Shown here in pieces: positions 1 to 8,125 of a stretch of DNA of 64,000 bases. Below the pieces are notes generated by a model that did no database searches, had not been told where the DNA came from, and saw only the letters and a list, made by a program, of their open reading frames with translations. Position numbers and translations under genes: made by a program. Location of the stretch: the NCBI RefSeq assembly GCF_011008935.1, contig NZ_JAAIVJ010000001.1, forward strand, positions 248,001 through 312,000. Direction: 5' to 3'. Position 1 is the stretch's first letter, and each line of letters opens with the position of its first letter. The stretch is from Tabrizicola oligotrophica. GTDB lineage: Bacteria; Pseudomonadota; Alphaproteobacteria; Rhodobacterales; Rhodobacteraceae.

Positions 1-282
1 GCCGGCAATCTCGTCGCGCAGGTCCTTCAGGATGCGCACTTCGCGCGAGGAATGCATGGCATCGCCGTAAGAGGAGGCCTCAAGGAAATCCACCTGCACC
101 GGCAGGTTGATCTCGCGCACCAGATCGGCGATGAACACGAAGGAGCCGCGTAGCAGCCCCACCACCACCAGCTTGTCGCAATCCTTGTAAAAGGCGGTGA
201 TTTCGGCGGCCAGCGATTCAACCCGCGCGGCAATGGCCTTGGCGGAAATCATCTGGTCGATCACATAGGGGCGGTGTGGCAT
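1..282 (-). CDS. hpt: Hypoxanthine phosphoribosyltransferase, N-terminal part
   Basis: The frame begins at ATG (282) and runs off the left edge, leaving 94 residues. The product should transfer phosphoribosyl from PRPP to hypoxanthine or guanine in cytosolic purine salvage. Visible support is the N-terminal pattern [15 protein letters not shown], followed by the hydrophobic strand and PPi loop [17 protein letters not shown] (residues 38-54) and then [10 protein letters not shown], all typical of type I PRTases of the Hpt group. The PRPP-binding loop lies outside the window. It is divergent from the START-domain gene that begins 70 bases away. The family call is firm; the split between hypoxanthine and guanine specificity cannot be made from this half. 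Confidence 0.85.
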   Translation of the reverse strand, partial: MPHRPYVIDQMISAKAIAARVESLAAEITAFYKDCDKLVVVGLLRGSFVFIADLVREINLPVQVDFLEASSYGDAMHSSREVRILKDLRDEIAG

Positions 283-351
283 GCGGGCCTCTTGATTTTG
301 CCCCCCTTCCTAGACCAAATCGCCGCCAGAAGTCACGCCTGAAGGAATTCG

Positions 352-798
352 ATGTCGCATCACAGTGAAACCAAGGTGCTGCCCTATCAGGCGCGGCAGA
401 TGTTCGATCTGGTGGCCGATGTCGCCCGTTATCCCGAATTCCTGCCCTGGACGGCGGCGGCGCGCGTGCGCTCGGTCCGGCCGGTGCCGGGGGGCGAGGA
501 AATGCTCGCGGATCTGGTGATTTCCTTCAAGGTGTTCCGCGAAAGGTTCGGCAGCCGGGTGACACTGCTCCGGGACGAAAGCCGGATCCTGACCGAATAT
601 ATCGACGGCCCGTTCAAGCATCTGAAATCGGTCTGGAGCTTTGCCGACCGGCCCGAGGGCGGCTGCGAGGTGGCCTTCGAGGTGGATTTCGAATTCAAGA
701 ACGCGATTCTGGCCGGGATCATTGGCCTTGTGTTTCACGAGGCGATGGCCCGCGTGGTGCGGGCCTTCGAGGCGCGGGCCGAGGCGCTTTACCGCTGA
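352..798 (+). CDS. COQ10/RatA-type START-domain protein
   Basis: 148 residues, the usual length of the polyketide-cyclase/START family containing mitochondrial Coq10 and bacterial RatA. The N-terminus SHHSETKVLPYQARQMFDLV and the YPEFLPW segment are hallmarks. In this family the hydrophobic pocket binds ubiquinone or another lipid and assists respiration; RatA of E. coli is also described as a ribosome-association toxin. For an alphaproteobacterium the ubiquinone-binding role is more likely, but this is inference. ATG at 352 follows GAAGGA with a six-base spacing. It converges on the ammonium transporter gene. Confidence 0.82.
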   Translation: MSHHSETKVLPYQARQMFDLVADVARYPEFLPWTAAARVRSVRPVPGGEEMLADLVISFKVFRERFGSRVTLLRDESRILTEYIDGPFKHLKSVWSFADRPEGGCEVAFEVDFEFKNAILAGIIGLVFHEAMARVVRAFEARAEALYR

Positions 799-804
799 GG
801 CTCT

Positions 805-863
805 TCGTCGGTCTTCGACCGCTCATCGCCGGGCTGACCCGACGAGCGGTTGAAAACCGACGA
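805..863. terminator. Long inverted repeat between convergent genes
   Basis: Two 24-base arms (805-828 and 840-863) match with three mismatches around an 11-base loop. It fills the gap between the convergent START-domain and amt genes, so it could end transcription from both sides. There is no T-run, so classical intrinsic termination is uncertain. Confidence 0.4.
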
Positions 864-873
864 CGAGGGGCGA

Positions 874-2052
874 TCAGGAATTCAGATCGTAAGCCCGCTC
901 GCCATGCGACGACAGATCCAGCCCGTTCACCTCGGATTCGACATCGACCCGGATCGGCGTGACCAGCGCGCACAGCTTGATGAGGGCAAGGCTCGCCGCG
1001 ACCGTCCAGAGCCCCACCACCGCCAGCCCGCCAAGCTGCGCCGCCCATGTGCCGTGGCCAAAGGCCGCGATCATGAGGGTGCCGAAGATGCCGCCGACGC
1101 CATGCACGGCGAAGACATCGAGCGTGTCGTCGATCCGGATGCGGTTCTTCACCAGCAGCACCGCCTCCTGACACAGCACCCCGGCGACGGCGCCGATCAC
1201 CAGCGCCTCGACCGGGCCGACCCAGCCCGAGGCCGGGGTGATCGAGGCCAGCCCGGCAATGGTGCCGGTGACGATGCCGACAAGGCTGGCGCGGCCGAAC
1301 TTGATGCGTTCCCATGCCGCCCACGAAAGGCTCGCCGCGGCGGCGGAGAGATGCGTGACGGCGATCGCCATCGCCGCCTGACCATTGGCCGCCAGCGCCG
1401 AGCCGCCGTTGAAGCCGAACCAGCCGACCCAGAGCATGCCCGCCCCCATCATCACCATGCCGGGATTGTGCGGCGGGGTGGTCTTGTGCCGGCGCGGACC
1501 CAGCACCCAGGCCACCAGCAGCGCCGCCAGCCCGGCGGTTTCATGCACCACGATGCCGCCGGCGAAATCGCGCACCCCGGTTTCCCCGAAGATGCCGCCA
1601 TCGGCCAGCATGCCGCCACCCCAGATCCAGTGCGCGACCGGGGCATAGACGACCAGCATCCACAGCGCCGAGAACAAGAGCACGAAGCCGAAGCCCACCC
1701 GCTCGACATAGGCGCCGACGATCAGCGCCGGGGTGATGATGGCGAAGGTCATCTGATAGGCGAAGAACAGCACCTCGGGCAGGGCGCCCGACAGACTGTC
1801 CGCCGTCACGCCGAGAAGCAGCGTCTTGCCGAAACCGCCCCAGAGCGCGCCCTCCCCGCCGAAGGCGATGGAATAGCCGAAGACCAGCCACAACACGCTC
1901 ATCAGCGCGGCGATGGCGAAGCAATGCATGAAGACCGACAGCACGTTTCTGGCCCGCACCAGCCCGCCGTAAAACAGCGCCAGCCCCGGCAGGGACATGA
2001 AAAGGACAAGCGCGGTGGCGATCAGGATGAAGGCGGTGTCGGCGGCGTTCAT
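874..2052 (-). CDS. amt: Ammonium transporter, Amt family
   Basis: 392 residues with about eleven membrane segments. It conducts ammonium/ammonia across the inner membrane. The family signature is seen as DFAGGIVVHETAGLAALL, including the pore-region histidine, and the N-terminus LPGLALFYGGLVRARNVLS is typical. ATG at 2052 is preferred over an upstream in-frame start at 2157 because AAAGG lies just before it and because homologues begin at the first membrane helix. No glnK gene is next to it, unlike the usual glnK-amtB pair. A sigma54-like element lies about 80 bases upstream, which fits nitrogen control. It could serve as a transporter or as an ammonium sensor; the sequence does not decide this. 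Confidence 0.93.
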   Translation of the reverse strand: MNAADTAFILIATALVLFMSLPGLALFYGGLVRARNVLSVFMHCFAIAALMSVLWLVFGYSIAFGGEGALWGGFGKTLLLGVTADSLSGALPEVLFFAYQMTFAIITPALIVGAYVERVGFGFVLLFSALWMLVVYAPVAHWIWGGGMLADGGIFGETGVRDFAGGIVVHETAGLAALLVAWVLGPRRHKTTPPHNPGMVMMGAGMLWVGWFGFNGGSALAANGQAAMAIAVTHLSAAAASLSWAAWERIKFGRASLVGIVTGTIAGLASITPASGWVGPVEALVIGAVAGVLCQEAVLLVKNRIRIDDTLDVFAVHGVGGIFGTLMIAAFGHGTWAAQLGGLAVVGLWTVAASLALIKLCALVTPIRVDVESEVNGLDLSSHGERAYDLNS

Positions 2053-2128
2053 GGCGGGCCTTTCAGACAGGATGCGCGCAGGTTGCGCCTGAAAAAGCGG
2101 CACCGGCCCGCCTTGAAAAGTGTCATTG

Positions 2129-2144
2129 TGCAATCCGGCCGCCA
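2129..2144 (-). promoter_or_regulatory. Sigma54-like -24/-12 element upstream of amt
   Basis: On the minus strand the bases read TGGCGGCCGGATTGCA, i.e. TGGC-N7-TTGC with GG and GC ten bases apart, matching the core of the sigma54 promoter (TGGCAC-N5-TTGCA) except for GG in place of AC. It would give a leader of roughly 65 bases before the amt start at 2052. This is a visual match only. Confidence 0.5.
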
Positions 2145-2153
2145 AAAACTGCA

Positions 2154-2169
2154 GCAATTCATGAACTGC
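2154..2169. promoter_or_regulatory. Palindrome upstream of the amt -24/-12 element
   Basis: GCAATTCATGAACTGC is a 16-base palindrome with one mismatched pair. It lies about ten bases upstream of the sigma54-like element of amt, a plausible activator position. The outer GCA-N10-TGC resembles NtrC half-sites, but the identity of the binding protein is a guess. Confidence 0.3.
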
Positions 2170-2220
2170 CGCAATTTTGGGCGATTGCCGGGGGTGTTTG
2201 ACCGAAATCGGGCGAAAAAC

Positions 2221-2703
2221 CTATGGCACCATGGCGCGCATCAAGAGCGCCAGCGCATGGTCGCGGGCGGCCTTGCGCACCGCGGCCCGGCCAAGGGCCC
2301 CGAACTCCACCGTCTCGGACCAGAGCGCGTGCCCGTCCTGCGCCAGGGCGAAACACACCCGGCCCTCGGGCTTGACCCCGGACCCGCCCGGCCCGGCAAT
2401 CCCGGTGATCGCCACCGCCAGCGAGGCATCGGCATGGGCCAGCGCCCCGCGCGCCATCTCGCGCGCCACCTCTTCGGAAACCGCGCCATGGGTGTCGAGC
2501 GTCGTCGGGCTGACCCCCAGCATCTCGACCTTGGCGGCGTTGGAATAGGTGACAAAGCCGCGGTCAAAGACATCGGAGGCGCCGGCACTGTCGGTCAAGG
2601 CCGCGGCGACCATGCCGCCGGTGCAGCTTTCGGCGGTGGTCAGGCGCCAGCCCCAGACCCGGGCGGCCTGCAGGATGTCGGCAGGGTTCAGCCGTTCAGC
2701 CAT
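2221..2703 (-). CDS. pncC: CinA-family nicotinamide-nucleotide amidohydrolase (stand-alone C-terminal domain)
   Basis: 160 residues, the size of the CinA C-terminal domain without the N-terminal MoaB-like/COG1058 domain. In the PncC branch this domain deamidates nicotinamide mononucleotide to nicotinate mononucleotide in pyridine-nucleotide recycling. The motif [19 protein letters not shown] (residues 26-44) holds the catalytic serine region and ITGIAGPGG is the second conserved loop. Its start overlaps the end of pgpA by 16 bases, so the two are translated together in an ispDF-pgpA-cinA operon. Confidence 0.88.
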   Translation of the reverse strand: MAERLNPADILQAARVWGWRLTTAESCTGGMVAAALTDSAGASDVFDRGFVTYSNAAKVEMLGVSPTTLDTHGAVSEEVAREMARGALAHADASLAVAITGIAGPGGSGVKPEGRVCFALAQDGHALWSETVEFGALGRAAVRKAARDHALALLMRAMVP

Positions 2704-3197
2704 GGCTGGAGGACTCCGTGATACAGCCCCGCCAGAATAACCGAGGAAATGCCGGCGAACAGCCCCGCCCAGAGATCATCCAGCATCACCCCCGCCGCAT
2801 CGCCGCGCCGGTCGGCCCGGCCGACAAGCCAGGGCTTGCGGATGTCGAACAGGCGGAACAACAGGAAGGGCATGACCCAGGCCGGCCAGGCGCCCAGCAG
2901 CAGATCGGGGGCGCCGTGGCGCAGCAGCGGAATGACGGTGAAGGACAGCGCCAGAAGCTGGCCTGCCACCTCGTCGATGACAATCTCGGAAGGGTCAGAG
3001 TTCTCCTGTCCGGCAATCGCCCGCGGCACCGCCCAGAACCCCAGAACCGTCGCCAGCCCCGCACCCACCGGCACCAGCCAGCCCGCGCCCGCCTGATAGG
3101 CCCCGACCCCCAGCACGATGGCCGCCAGCGAGCCCCAGGTGCCGGGGGCCGGGCGCAGGTTGCCGACGCCGCAGAAGGTGACGATCAGGCCGATCAC
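2688..3197 (-). CDS. pgpA: Phosphatidylglycerophosphatase A
   Basis: 169 residues with several membrane helices. It removes the phosphate from phosphatidylglycerophosphate to make phosphatidylglycerol at the inner membrane. The N-terminus [20 protein letters not shown], the metal-binding [12 protein letters not shown], the RLFDIRKPW block and the C-terminal DDLWAGL are all diagnostic of PgpA. It starts with GTG at 3197; GTGA (3194-3197) is at once this start and the ispDF stop, a four-base coupling overlap. Its end overlaps cinA. Confidence 0.92.
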   Translation of the reverse strand: MIGLIVTFCGVGNLRPAPGTWGSLAAIVLGVGAYQAGAGWLVPVGAGLATVLGFWAVPRAIAGQENSDPSEIVIDEVAGQLLALSFTVIPLLRHGAPDLLLGAWPAWVMPFLLFRLFDIRKPWLVGRADRRGDAAGVMLDDLWAGLFAGISSVILAGLYHGVLQPWLNG

Positions 3198-4318
3198 AGC
3201 TGCACCAGCGTCGCGGTGGCAATCGCCGCGATGCCTTCCTCGCGGCCGGTGAAGCCCAGTTGCTCGGAGGTGGTGGCCTTGACCGAAACGCGGCTAGCCT
3301 CGATCCCGAGGATCGCAGCCAGTGCTGCCTGCATCGCCGCCGCATGTGGCCCGACCTTGGGCCGTTCGCAGATCAGCGTCACGTCGCAGTTGGAAATCGT
3401 GAAACCACGCGCCCGGGCCAGTTCGGCGGCATGGCGCAGGAAGATATGGCTTTCGGCGCCCTTCCATTGCGGATCGGACGGCGGGAAATGCCGGCCGATG
3501 TCGCCTTCGGCCAAGGCGCCATAAAGCGCGTCGGTCAGGGCATGCATGCCGACATCGGCGTCGGAATGGCCGAGCAGCGCCTTGGAATGCGGCACCCTGA
3601 CGCCGCAAAGCCAGACGTGATCGCCGGGGCAAAAGGCATGCACGTCAAAGCCGTTGCCCAAGCGAATGTCCATGCCGCGCCCCTTCAGGATGGTTTCCGC
3701 GCGCCAAAAATCGGCGGGGAAGGTCAGTTTCAGATTGTCTTCCTCGCCCTCGACGATGGTGACGTCAAGGCCCGCCGCGCGCGCCACCTCCACGTCATCG
3801 GCCGCTCCGCCCGGATGGGCGCGATGGGCGGCAAGGATGGCCTCGAAGTGAAAGCCCTGCGGGGTCTGCGCCCGGTAAAGCCCGTTGCGGTCACGGGTGC
3901 CGCTGACCCGACCTTGTACGCCCGTCCAGAGTGCATCGGTGACGGCAAGCGCCGGGGCGGCGGCGGCCGAGACCTCCAGCGCCGCCAGAACCCGGCCGAT
4001 CAGCGCCGCCGAAACCAGCGGGCGCGCGCCGTCATGGATCAGCACCCGGCCGATGCCGCGGCCCGCCAGCGCTTCAAGCGCGTTCCTGACCGACTGGTCG
4101 CGGCTGGCGCCGCCTTCCACCAGCAGCGCCCCGTCGGCAATGGCTTCGGCCCGCGCCCGGTCGTCGGGATGGATCACCACAACCCGGTCCATGCCGGCAA
4201 AGGCGGCAAGCGTATGGCCAAGGACAGGCCGCCCGGCAAGCGTCTGCCATTGCTTCGGCAACTCTCCCCCGGCGCGGCTGCCGCGCCCGGCGGCGACGAT
4301 GATGACGGCTGTGGACAT
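3194..4318 (-). CDS. ispDF: Bifunctional IspD/IspF isoprenoid enzyme
   Basis: 374 residues combining two MEP-pathway enzymes, a fusion common in alphaproteobacteria. The N-terminal IspD part (about 1-215) makes CDP-methylerythritol and shows [14 protein letters not shown] and PKQW. The C-terminal IspF part (about 220-374) makes the cyclodiphosphate and shows GNGFDVHAF with the DxH metal site, [16 protein letters not shown], and the ending [21 protein letters not shown] at 4318 is chosen because AAAGGAG stands seven bases before it; an upstream TTG at 4333 has no such site. First gene of the ispDF-pgpA-cinA operon. Confidence 0.95.
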   Translation of the reverse strand: MSTAVIIVAAGRGSRAGGELPKQWQTLAGRPVLGHTLAAFAGMDRVVVIHPDDRARAEAIADGALLVEGGASRDQSVRNALEALAGRGIGRVLIHDGARPLVSAALIGRVLAALEVSAAAAPALAVTDALWTGVQGRVSGTRDRNGLYRAQTPQGFHFEAILAAHRAHPGGAADDVEVARAAGLDVTIVEGEEDNLKLTFPADFWRAETILKGRGMDIRLGNGFDVHAFCPGDHVWLCGVRVPHSKALLGHSDADVGMHALTDALYGALAEGDIGRHFPPSDPQWKGAESHIFLRHAAELARARGFTISNCDVTLICERPKVGPHAAAMQAALAAILGIEASRVSVKATTSEQLGFTGREEGIAAIATATLVQL

Positions 4319-4386
4319 GACGGCTCCTTTCAACAGGGTCTAGCCCATGGTCCGCGCCAAGGCAAAGCCAAGGCCCCGGCGCGGCA

Positions 4387-4431
4387 CGGAAATCGCACGA
4401 TTTCCGGGGCGATTTCCGCATGGAAAATCGC
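4387..4431. repeat. Two adjacent CGATTTCC-type hairpins
   Basis: CGGAAATCG-CA-CGATTTCCG (4387-4406) is a perfect nine-base inverted repeat with a two-base loop. GCGATTTCC-GCAT-GGAAAATCGC (4409-4431) is a second with a one-base bulge. They lie in the 263-base gap between the divergent ispDF and dusB genes. Related hairpins occur at 46822 and 51459, so this looks like a dispersed small palindrome family. Confidence 0.6.
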
Positions 4432-4581
4432 CGGTGCCGCCGCCCGGAGGTTCGTGAGTTGGCGCGTTCTTGCGCAGAGATGCCCAAAATTTGTGCATTG
4501 CCCGGATTTCCGGCATAAGGGGCGTGTCCGGCGATGGCACTTGCCCTTGCCCGGGCGCAGACTGCCCGCAAAGGAACCCCC

Positions 4582-5562
4582 ATGGCCCGACTGACACTTC
4601 CCCTGCACCCGCCCGTGATTCTGGCCCCGATGGCCGGGATCACCGACCTGCCGTTCCGCCGCCTCGTGGCGCGGTTCGGGGCGGGCATGGTGGTGTCGGA
4701 GATGGTGGCCTCGGAGGACATGATGCGCGCCCAGCCGCTGGCACGGGCGCGGGCCGAGCTTGGCTTCGATCAGGCGGCAACCGCAGTGCAGCTTGCGGGG
4801 CGCGATCCATGGTGGATGGCCGAGGCGGCGCGCTATCTGGAGGCGCAGGGCGCGGCGGTGATCGACATCAATATGGGCTGCCCGGCCAAGCGCGTCACCG
4901 CCGCGGGCGGCAATGGCGCCTGCGGCTCGGCGCTGATGAAGGAGCCCGATCTGGCGCTCAGGCTGATCGAGGCAGTGGTGGGCGCGGTCAAGGTGCCGGT
5001 GACGCTGAAAACCCGGCTCGGCTGGGATCACGCCAGCCTGAACGCCCCGGCGATTGCGCAGGCCGCCGAAGGGGCCGGGGTGGCGATGGTCACGATCCAC
5101 GGTCGCACCCGCCAGCAATTCTACAAGGGGCAGGCGGACTGGGCCGCCATTGCGGCGGTCAAGGCGGCAGTGGCGATCCCGGTCATCGTCAATGGCGACA
5201 TCATCGACGCAGCCAGCGCCGCGCAGGCATTGGCCCGCTCGGGCGCCGATGGCGTGATGGTCGGGCGCGGGGCCGAGGGCGCACCCTGGGCCTTGGGAGA
5301 GATTGCCCATGCCTTGTACGGACGACCAAAACCCGAGGTGCCGCAGGGCGCGGCGCTGGCCGATCTTATGTCTGCACATTACGAGGATATGCTTGCCTTT
5401 TACGGCACGCCCTTGGGCGTCAAGGTCGCCCGCAAGCATCTGGGCTGGTATCTCGATCGCGCCGGCGCCCGCAAGGCCGAAGTGCTGACTGCCACCGATC
5501 CTGCCTGCGTCCTGCGCCTGATCGGCGCGGCGCTGGCCAACCCCGAACGGCAAGCGGCATGA
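4582..5562 (+). CDS. dusB: tRNA-dihydrouridine synthase B (NifR3)
   Basis: 326 residues, an FMN-dependent TIM-barrel enzyme that reduces uridines in the tRNA D-loop. Seen are VILAPMAGITDLPFRRL at the N-terminus, the catalytic-cysteine loop INMGCPAKRVTAAGGNG, and the phosphate-binding VNGDI. In Rhodobacter capsulatus this gene was named nifR3 and heads the ntrBC operon, the same arrangement as here: its TGA overlaps the ntrB ATG (ATGA, 5559-5562). ATG 4582 follows AAAGGA; an in-frame ATG at 4534 lacks a ribosome site. A weak promoter-like pair (TTGTGC at 4491, CATAAG at 4514, 17-base spacer) precedes it. Confidence 0.95.
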   Translation: MARLTLPLHPPVILAPMAGITDLPFRRLVARFGAGMVVSEMVASEDMMRAQPLARARAELGFDQAATAVQLAGRDPWWMAEAARYLEAQGAAVIDINMGCPAKRVTAAGGNGACGSALMKEPDLALRLIEAVVGAVKVPVTLKTRLGWDHASLNAPAIAQAAEGAGVAMVTIHGRTRQQFYKGQADWAAIAAVKAAVAIPVIVNGDIIDAASAAQALARSGADGVMVGRGAEGAPWALGEIAHALYGRPKPEVPQGAALADLMSAHYEDMLAFYGTPLGVKVARKHLGWYLDRAGARKAEVLTATDPACVLRLIGAALANPERQAA

Positions 5563-6659
5563 GCGCCTATCGCCCGCCATACCCGGTTCCGGGCGTGATC
5601 TGGGCCAGCCTGCCGGTCCCGGCGCTGCTGATCGACCGGGCGGGGATGATTGCCGAGGTCAACCCGGCGGGCGAGACCTTTCTCAACGCCTCGCTGAAAT
5701 CGCTGAAGGGCCAGCCGGTGCTGGACCGCCTGGCGATCGACGCCGAGATGGACACCGCGATGGAGCGGGCGCGCGGCAATCAGGCGGCGATCTTCATCAA
5801 TGACGTGGACGTGACGACCGGAGAGCGCCCGCCGGTGCAATGCAACATCCAGCTTGCGCCGATGCACGACAATACCGACTACATCCTGATGCTGATCTCG
5901 CCGCGCGATCTGGCCGACCGTCTGGGCCGCGCCATGCAGGTGAAATCGGCGGCGAAATCGGCGATCGGCATGGCGGAAATGCTGGCCCACGAAATCAAGA
6001 ACCCGCTGGCGGGGATTTCCGGCGCGGCGCAGCTCATCTCGATGAACGCCGGCCCCGAGGACCGCGAGCTGACTGACCTGATCGTCGCCGAAACCCGCCG
6101 CATCGTGAAGCTCTTGGAGCAGGTCGAGCAGTTCGGCAACCTGCGCCCGCCCGAGCGCCGCGCCGTCAACCTGCACGACGCGCTGGACCGGGCGCGGCGT
6201 TCGGCATTGGTGGGCTTTGCCGCGCATATGGAAATTGTCGAGGATTACGACCCCTCGCTGCCGCCCACCCATGCCGACAGCGACCAGCTGATGCAGGTGT
6301 TTCTCAACCTCATCAAGAATGCGGCCGAAGCGGCGCGCGGCCCCGGCACCATCCGGTTGCGCACCTTCTACGACCAGTCGCTGCGCATCCGCCGCAAGGA
6401 TGGCACTTCGGCGCGGCTGCCGCTGACGGTCGAGGTGCAGGATGACGGCCCCGGCATTCCGCCCGACATCGCCGCCGATATCTTCGAGCCCTTCGTCTCG
6501 GGGCGCGAGAACGGCACCGGGCTGGGTCTGGCGCTGATTTCCAAGATCATCTCCGACCATGACGGCTGGATTTCGGTCGAATCCGCACCGGGGCGCACGG
6601 TCTTTCGCGTGTCGCTTCCAGTCGCGCCCAAGGATTCCCTCAAGGAAAAGAAGGACTAA
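5559..6659 (+). CDS. ntrB: Nitrogen-regulation sensor kinase NtrB
   Basis: 366 residues, cytosolic, without membrane segments. NtrB autophosphorylates in nitrogen limitation and passes phosphate to NtrC, under PII control. A PAS domain covers about 10-115 (LIDRAGMIAEVNPAGETFL). The H-box MLAHEIKNPLAG places the phosphorylated histidine at 144. The catalytic domain has NLIKNAAEAARG (N-box), DDGPGIPPD (G1) and GTGLGLAL (G2). It starts inside the dusB stop (ATGA) and is followed after three bases by ntrC, so the three are one operon. Confidence 0.96.
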   Translation: MSAYRPPYPVPGVIWASLPVPALLIDRAGMIAEVNPAGETFLNASLKSLKGQPVLDRLAIDAEMDTAMERARGNQAAIFINDVDVTTGERPPVQCNIQLAPMHDNTDYILMLISPRDLADRLGRAMQVKSAAKSAIGMAEMLAHEIKNPLAGISGAAQLISMNAGPEDRELTDLIVAETRRIVKLLEQVEQFGNLRPPERRAVNLHDALDRARRSALVGFAAHMEIVEDYDPSLPPTHADSDQLMQVFLNLIKNAAEAARGPGTIRLRTFYDQSLRIRRKDGTSARLPLTVEVQDDGPGIPPDIAADIFEPFVSGRENGTGLGLALISKIISDHDGWISVESAPGRTVFRVSLPVAPKDSLKEKKD

Positions 6660-6662
6660 GCC

Positions 6663-8027
6663 ATGGACGGCACCGTTCTTGTCGCCGACGACGACCGCAC
6701 CATCCGCACGGTGCTGACCCAGGCGCTGACGCGCGCGGGCTGCAAGGTGCATGCGACGTCCTCGCTGATGACGCTGATGCGCTGGGTCGAGGAGGGCAAG
6801 GGCGATCTGGTGATTTCCGACGTCATCATGCCCGATGGCAACGGGCTGCAGGCCCTGCCGCAGATCTCGCGCCTGCGTCCCGGCCTGCCGGTGATCGTGA
6901 TTTCGGCGCAAAACACCATCATGACCGCGATTCAGGCCGCCGAGGCCGAGGCCTTCGACTATCTGCCGAAACCCTTCGACCTGCCGGACCTGATGAAACG
7001 CTCGGCCCGGGCGCTGGAGCGCAAGCGGGTGGCGCCGAAAGCCAGCCCGCCGCGCGAGCCGGCCGAGGAGCTGCCGCTGGTGGGGCGGACGCCGGTGATG
7101 CAGGCGCTTTACCGGCTGGTGGCGCGGGTGGTGAACGTCGATCTGGCGGTTCTCATCACTGGCGAATCCGGCACCGGCAAATCGCTGATCGCCCGCGCGA
7201 TCCACGATTTCTCCGACCGCCGCGCCCAGCCTTTCGTGGTGGCGCAGGCCGCCGATCTGGCGGGGGTGGACGGGATTTCCACGCTGCTGACCCGGGCCAG
7301 AGGCGGCTCGCTGGTGCTTGACGAGGTCAGCGACTATGACGAGGACGCCCAGGCCCGGCTGGTGCGGATGCTGGATGTGATGGGCGATCACGGCCCGCGC
7401 ATCATGGCCACCAGCCAGGCCGATCTGGCGGCGCGGATGGAGGCGGGCAGCTTCCGCAAGGATCTCTATTACCGGCTGGCCGGGGTGACGCTGGCGGTGC
7501 CGGCGCTGCGCGAACGGGTCGACGACATCCCGCTGCTGGCCGAACATATCCTTGCGCGCTACGAGCGCGAGACCGGCGGGCCGCCGCGCCAGCTGTCGCA
7601 GGAGGCCAAGGCCTTTGTCCGCGCCCATGCCTGGCCCGGCAACGTGCGGCAGCTGGAAAACAGCCTGCGCCGTCTGGTGGTGACGTCGACGGAAGCCGAG
7701 ATTTCCCGGCCCGAGGTCGAGGCCGCGCTGGGGCAGGCGCAGGTCAGCGCGGCGCCGAAGGGCGGATTCGACGGCGAAAAACTGTCGCAATCCATCGCCC
7801 GCCATCTGCAGCGCTACTTCGATCTGCATGGCGGGCAACTGCCGCCGCCCGGCGTTTATGACCGGGTCTTGCGCGAAATGGAGATCCCGCTGATCGAGAT
7901 TGCGCTGGATGCCACCGGCGGCAATCAGGCAAAATGTGCCGATCTTCTGGGCATCAACCGCAATACCTTGCGCAAAAAGATCACCGACCTTGATATCCGC
8001 GTGACACGGCGGCGCAAGTTGATGTAA
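6663..8027 (+). CDS. ntrC: Nitrogen response regulator NtrC, without GAFTGA
   Basis: 454 residues. Receiver domain 1-115 with phospho-acceptor Asp53 ([10 protein letters not shown]); AAA+ domain from about 138 with Walker A GESGTGKS (167-174) and Walker [10 protein letters not shown] (214-222); C-terminal Fis-type helix-turn-helix with [19 protein letters not shown]. The stretch between Walker A and Walker B is only about 40 residues and the sigma54-contacting GAFTGA loop is absent (the region reads [14 protein letters not shown]). The NtrC of R. capsulatus has the same deletion and activates the housekeeping sigma70-type polymerase; I infer the same here. Operon position and domain order leave little doubt about identity. 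Confidence 0.95.
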   Translation: MDGTVLVADDDRTIRTVLTQALTRAGCKVHATSSLMTLMRWVEEGKGDLVISDVIMPDGNGLQALPQISRLRPGLPVIVISAQNTIMTAIQAAEAEAFDYLPKPFDLPDLMKRSARALERKRVAPKASPPREPAEELPLVGRTPVMQALYRLVARVVNVDLAVLITGESGTGKSLIARAIHDFSDRRAQPFVVAQAADLAGVDGISTLLTRARGGSLVLDEVSDYDEDAQARLVRMLDVMGDHGPRIMATSQADLAARMEAGSFRKDLYYRLAGVTLAVPALRERVDDIPLLAEHILARYERETGGPPRQLSQEAKAFVRAHAWPGNVRQLENSLRRLVVTSTEAEISRPEVEAALGQAQVSAAPKGGFDGEKLSQSIARHLQRYFDLHGGQLPPPGVYDRVLREMEIPLIEIALDATGGNQAKCADLLGINRNTLRKKITDLDIRVTRRRKLM

Positions 8028-8032
8028 ATCAG

Positions 8033-8084
8033 CCACAGGCGGCGTGACCTGATTGCCTTAGGTGATTCAGTCACAGGCCTGTGG
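8033..8084. repeat. Long inverted repeat and palindrome between ntrC and ntrY
   Basis: CCACAGGC (8033-8040) pairs with GCCTGTGG (8077-8084), with GTGAC/GTCAC nested inside. CACAGGCCTGTG (8072-8083) is by itself a perfect 12-base palindrome. It lies in the 98-base gap before ntrY and could be an attenuating hairpin after ntrC or an operator for ntrYX. Confidence 0.45.
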
Positions 8085-8125
8085 CGGGAATGGCACGAAC
8101 GCCGCCCGTTCGGGGGGAGCGGTTC

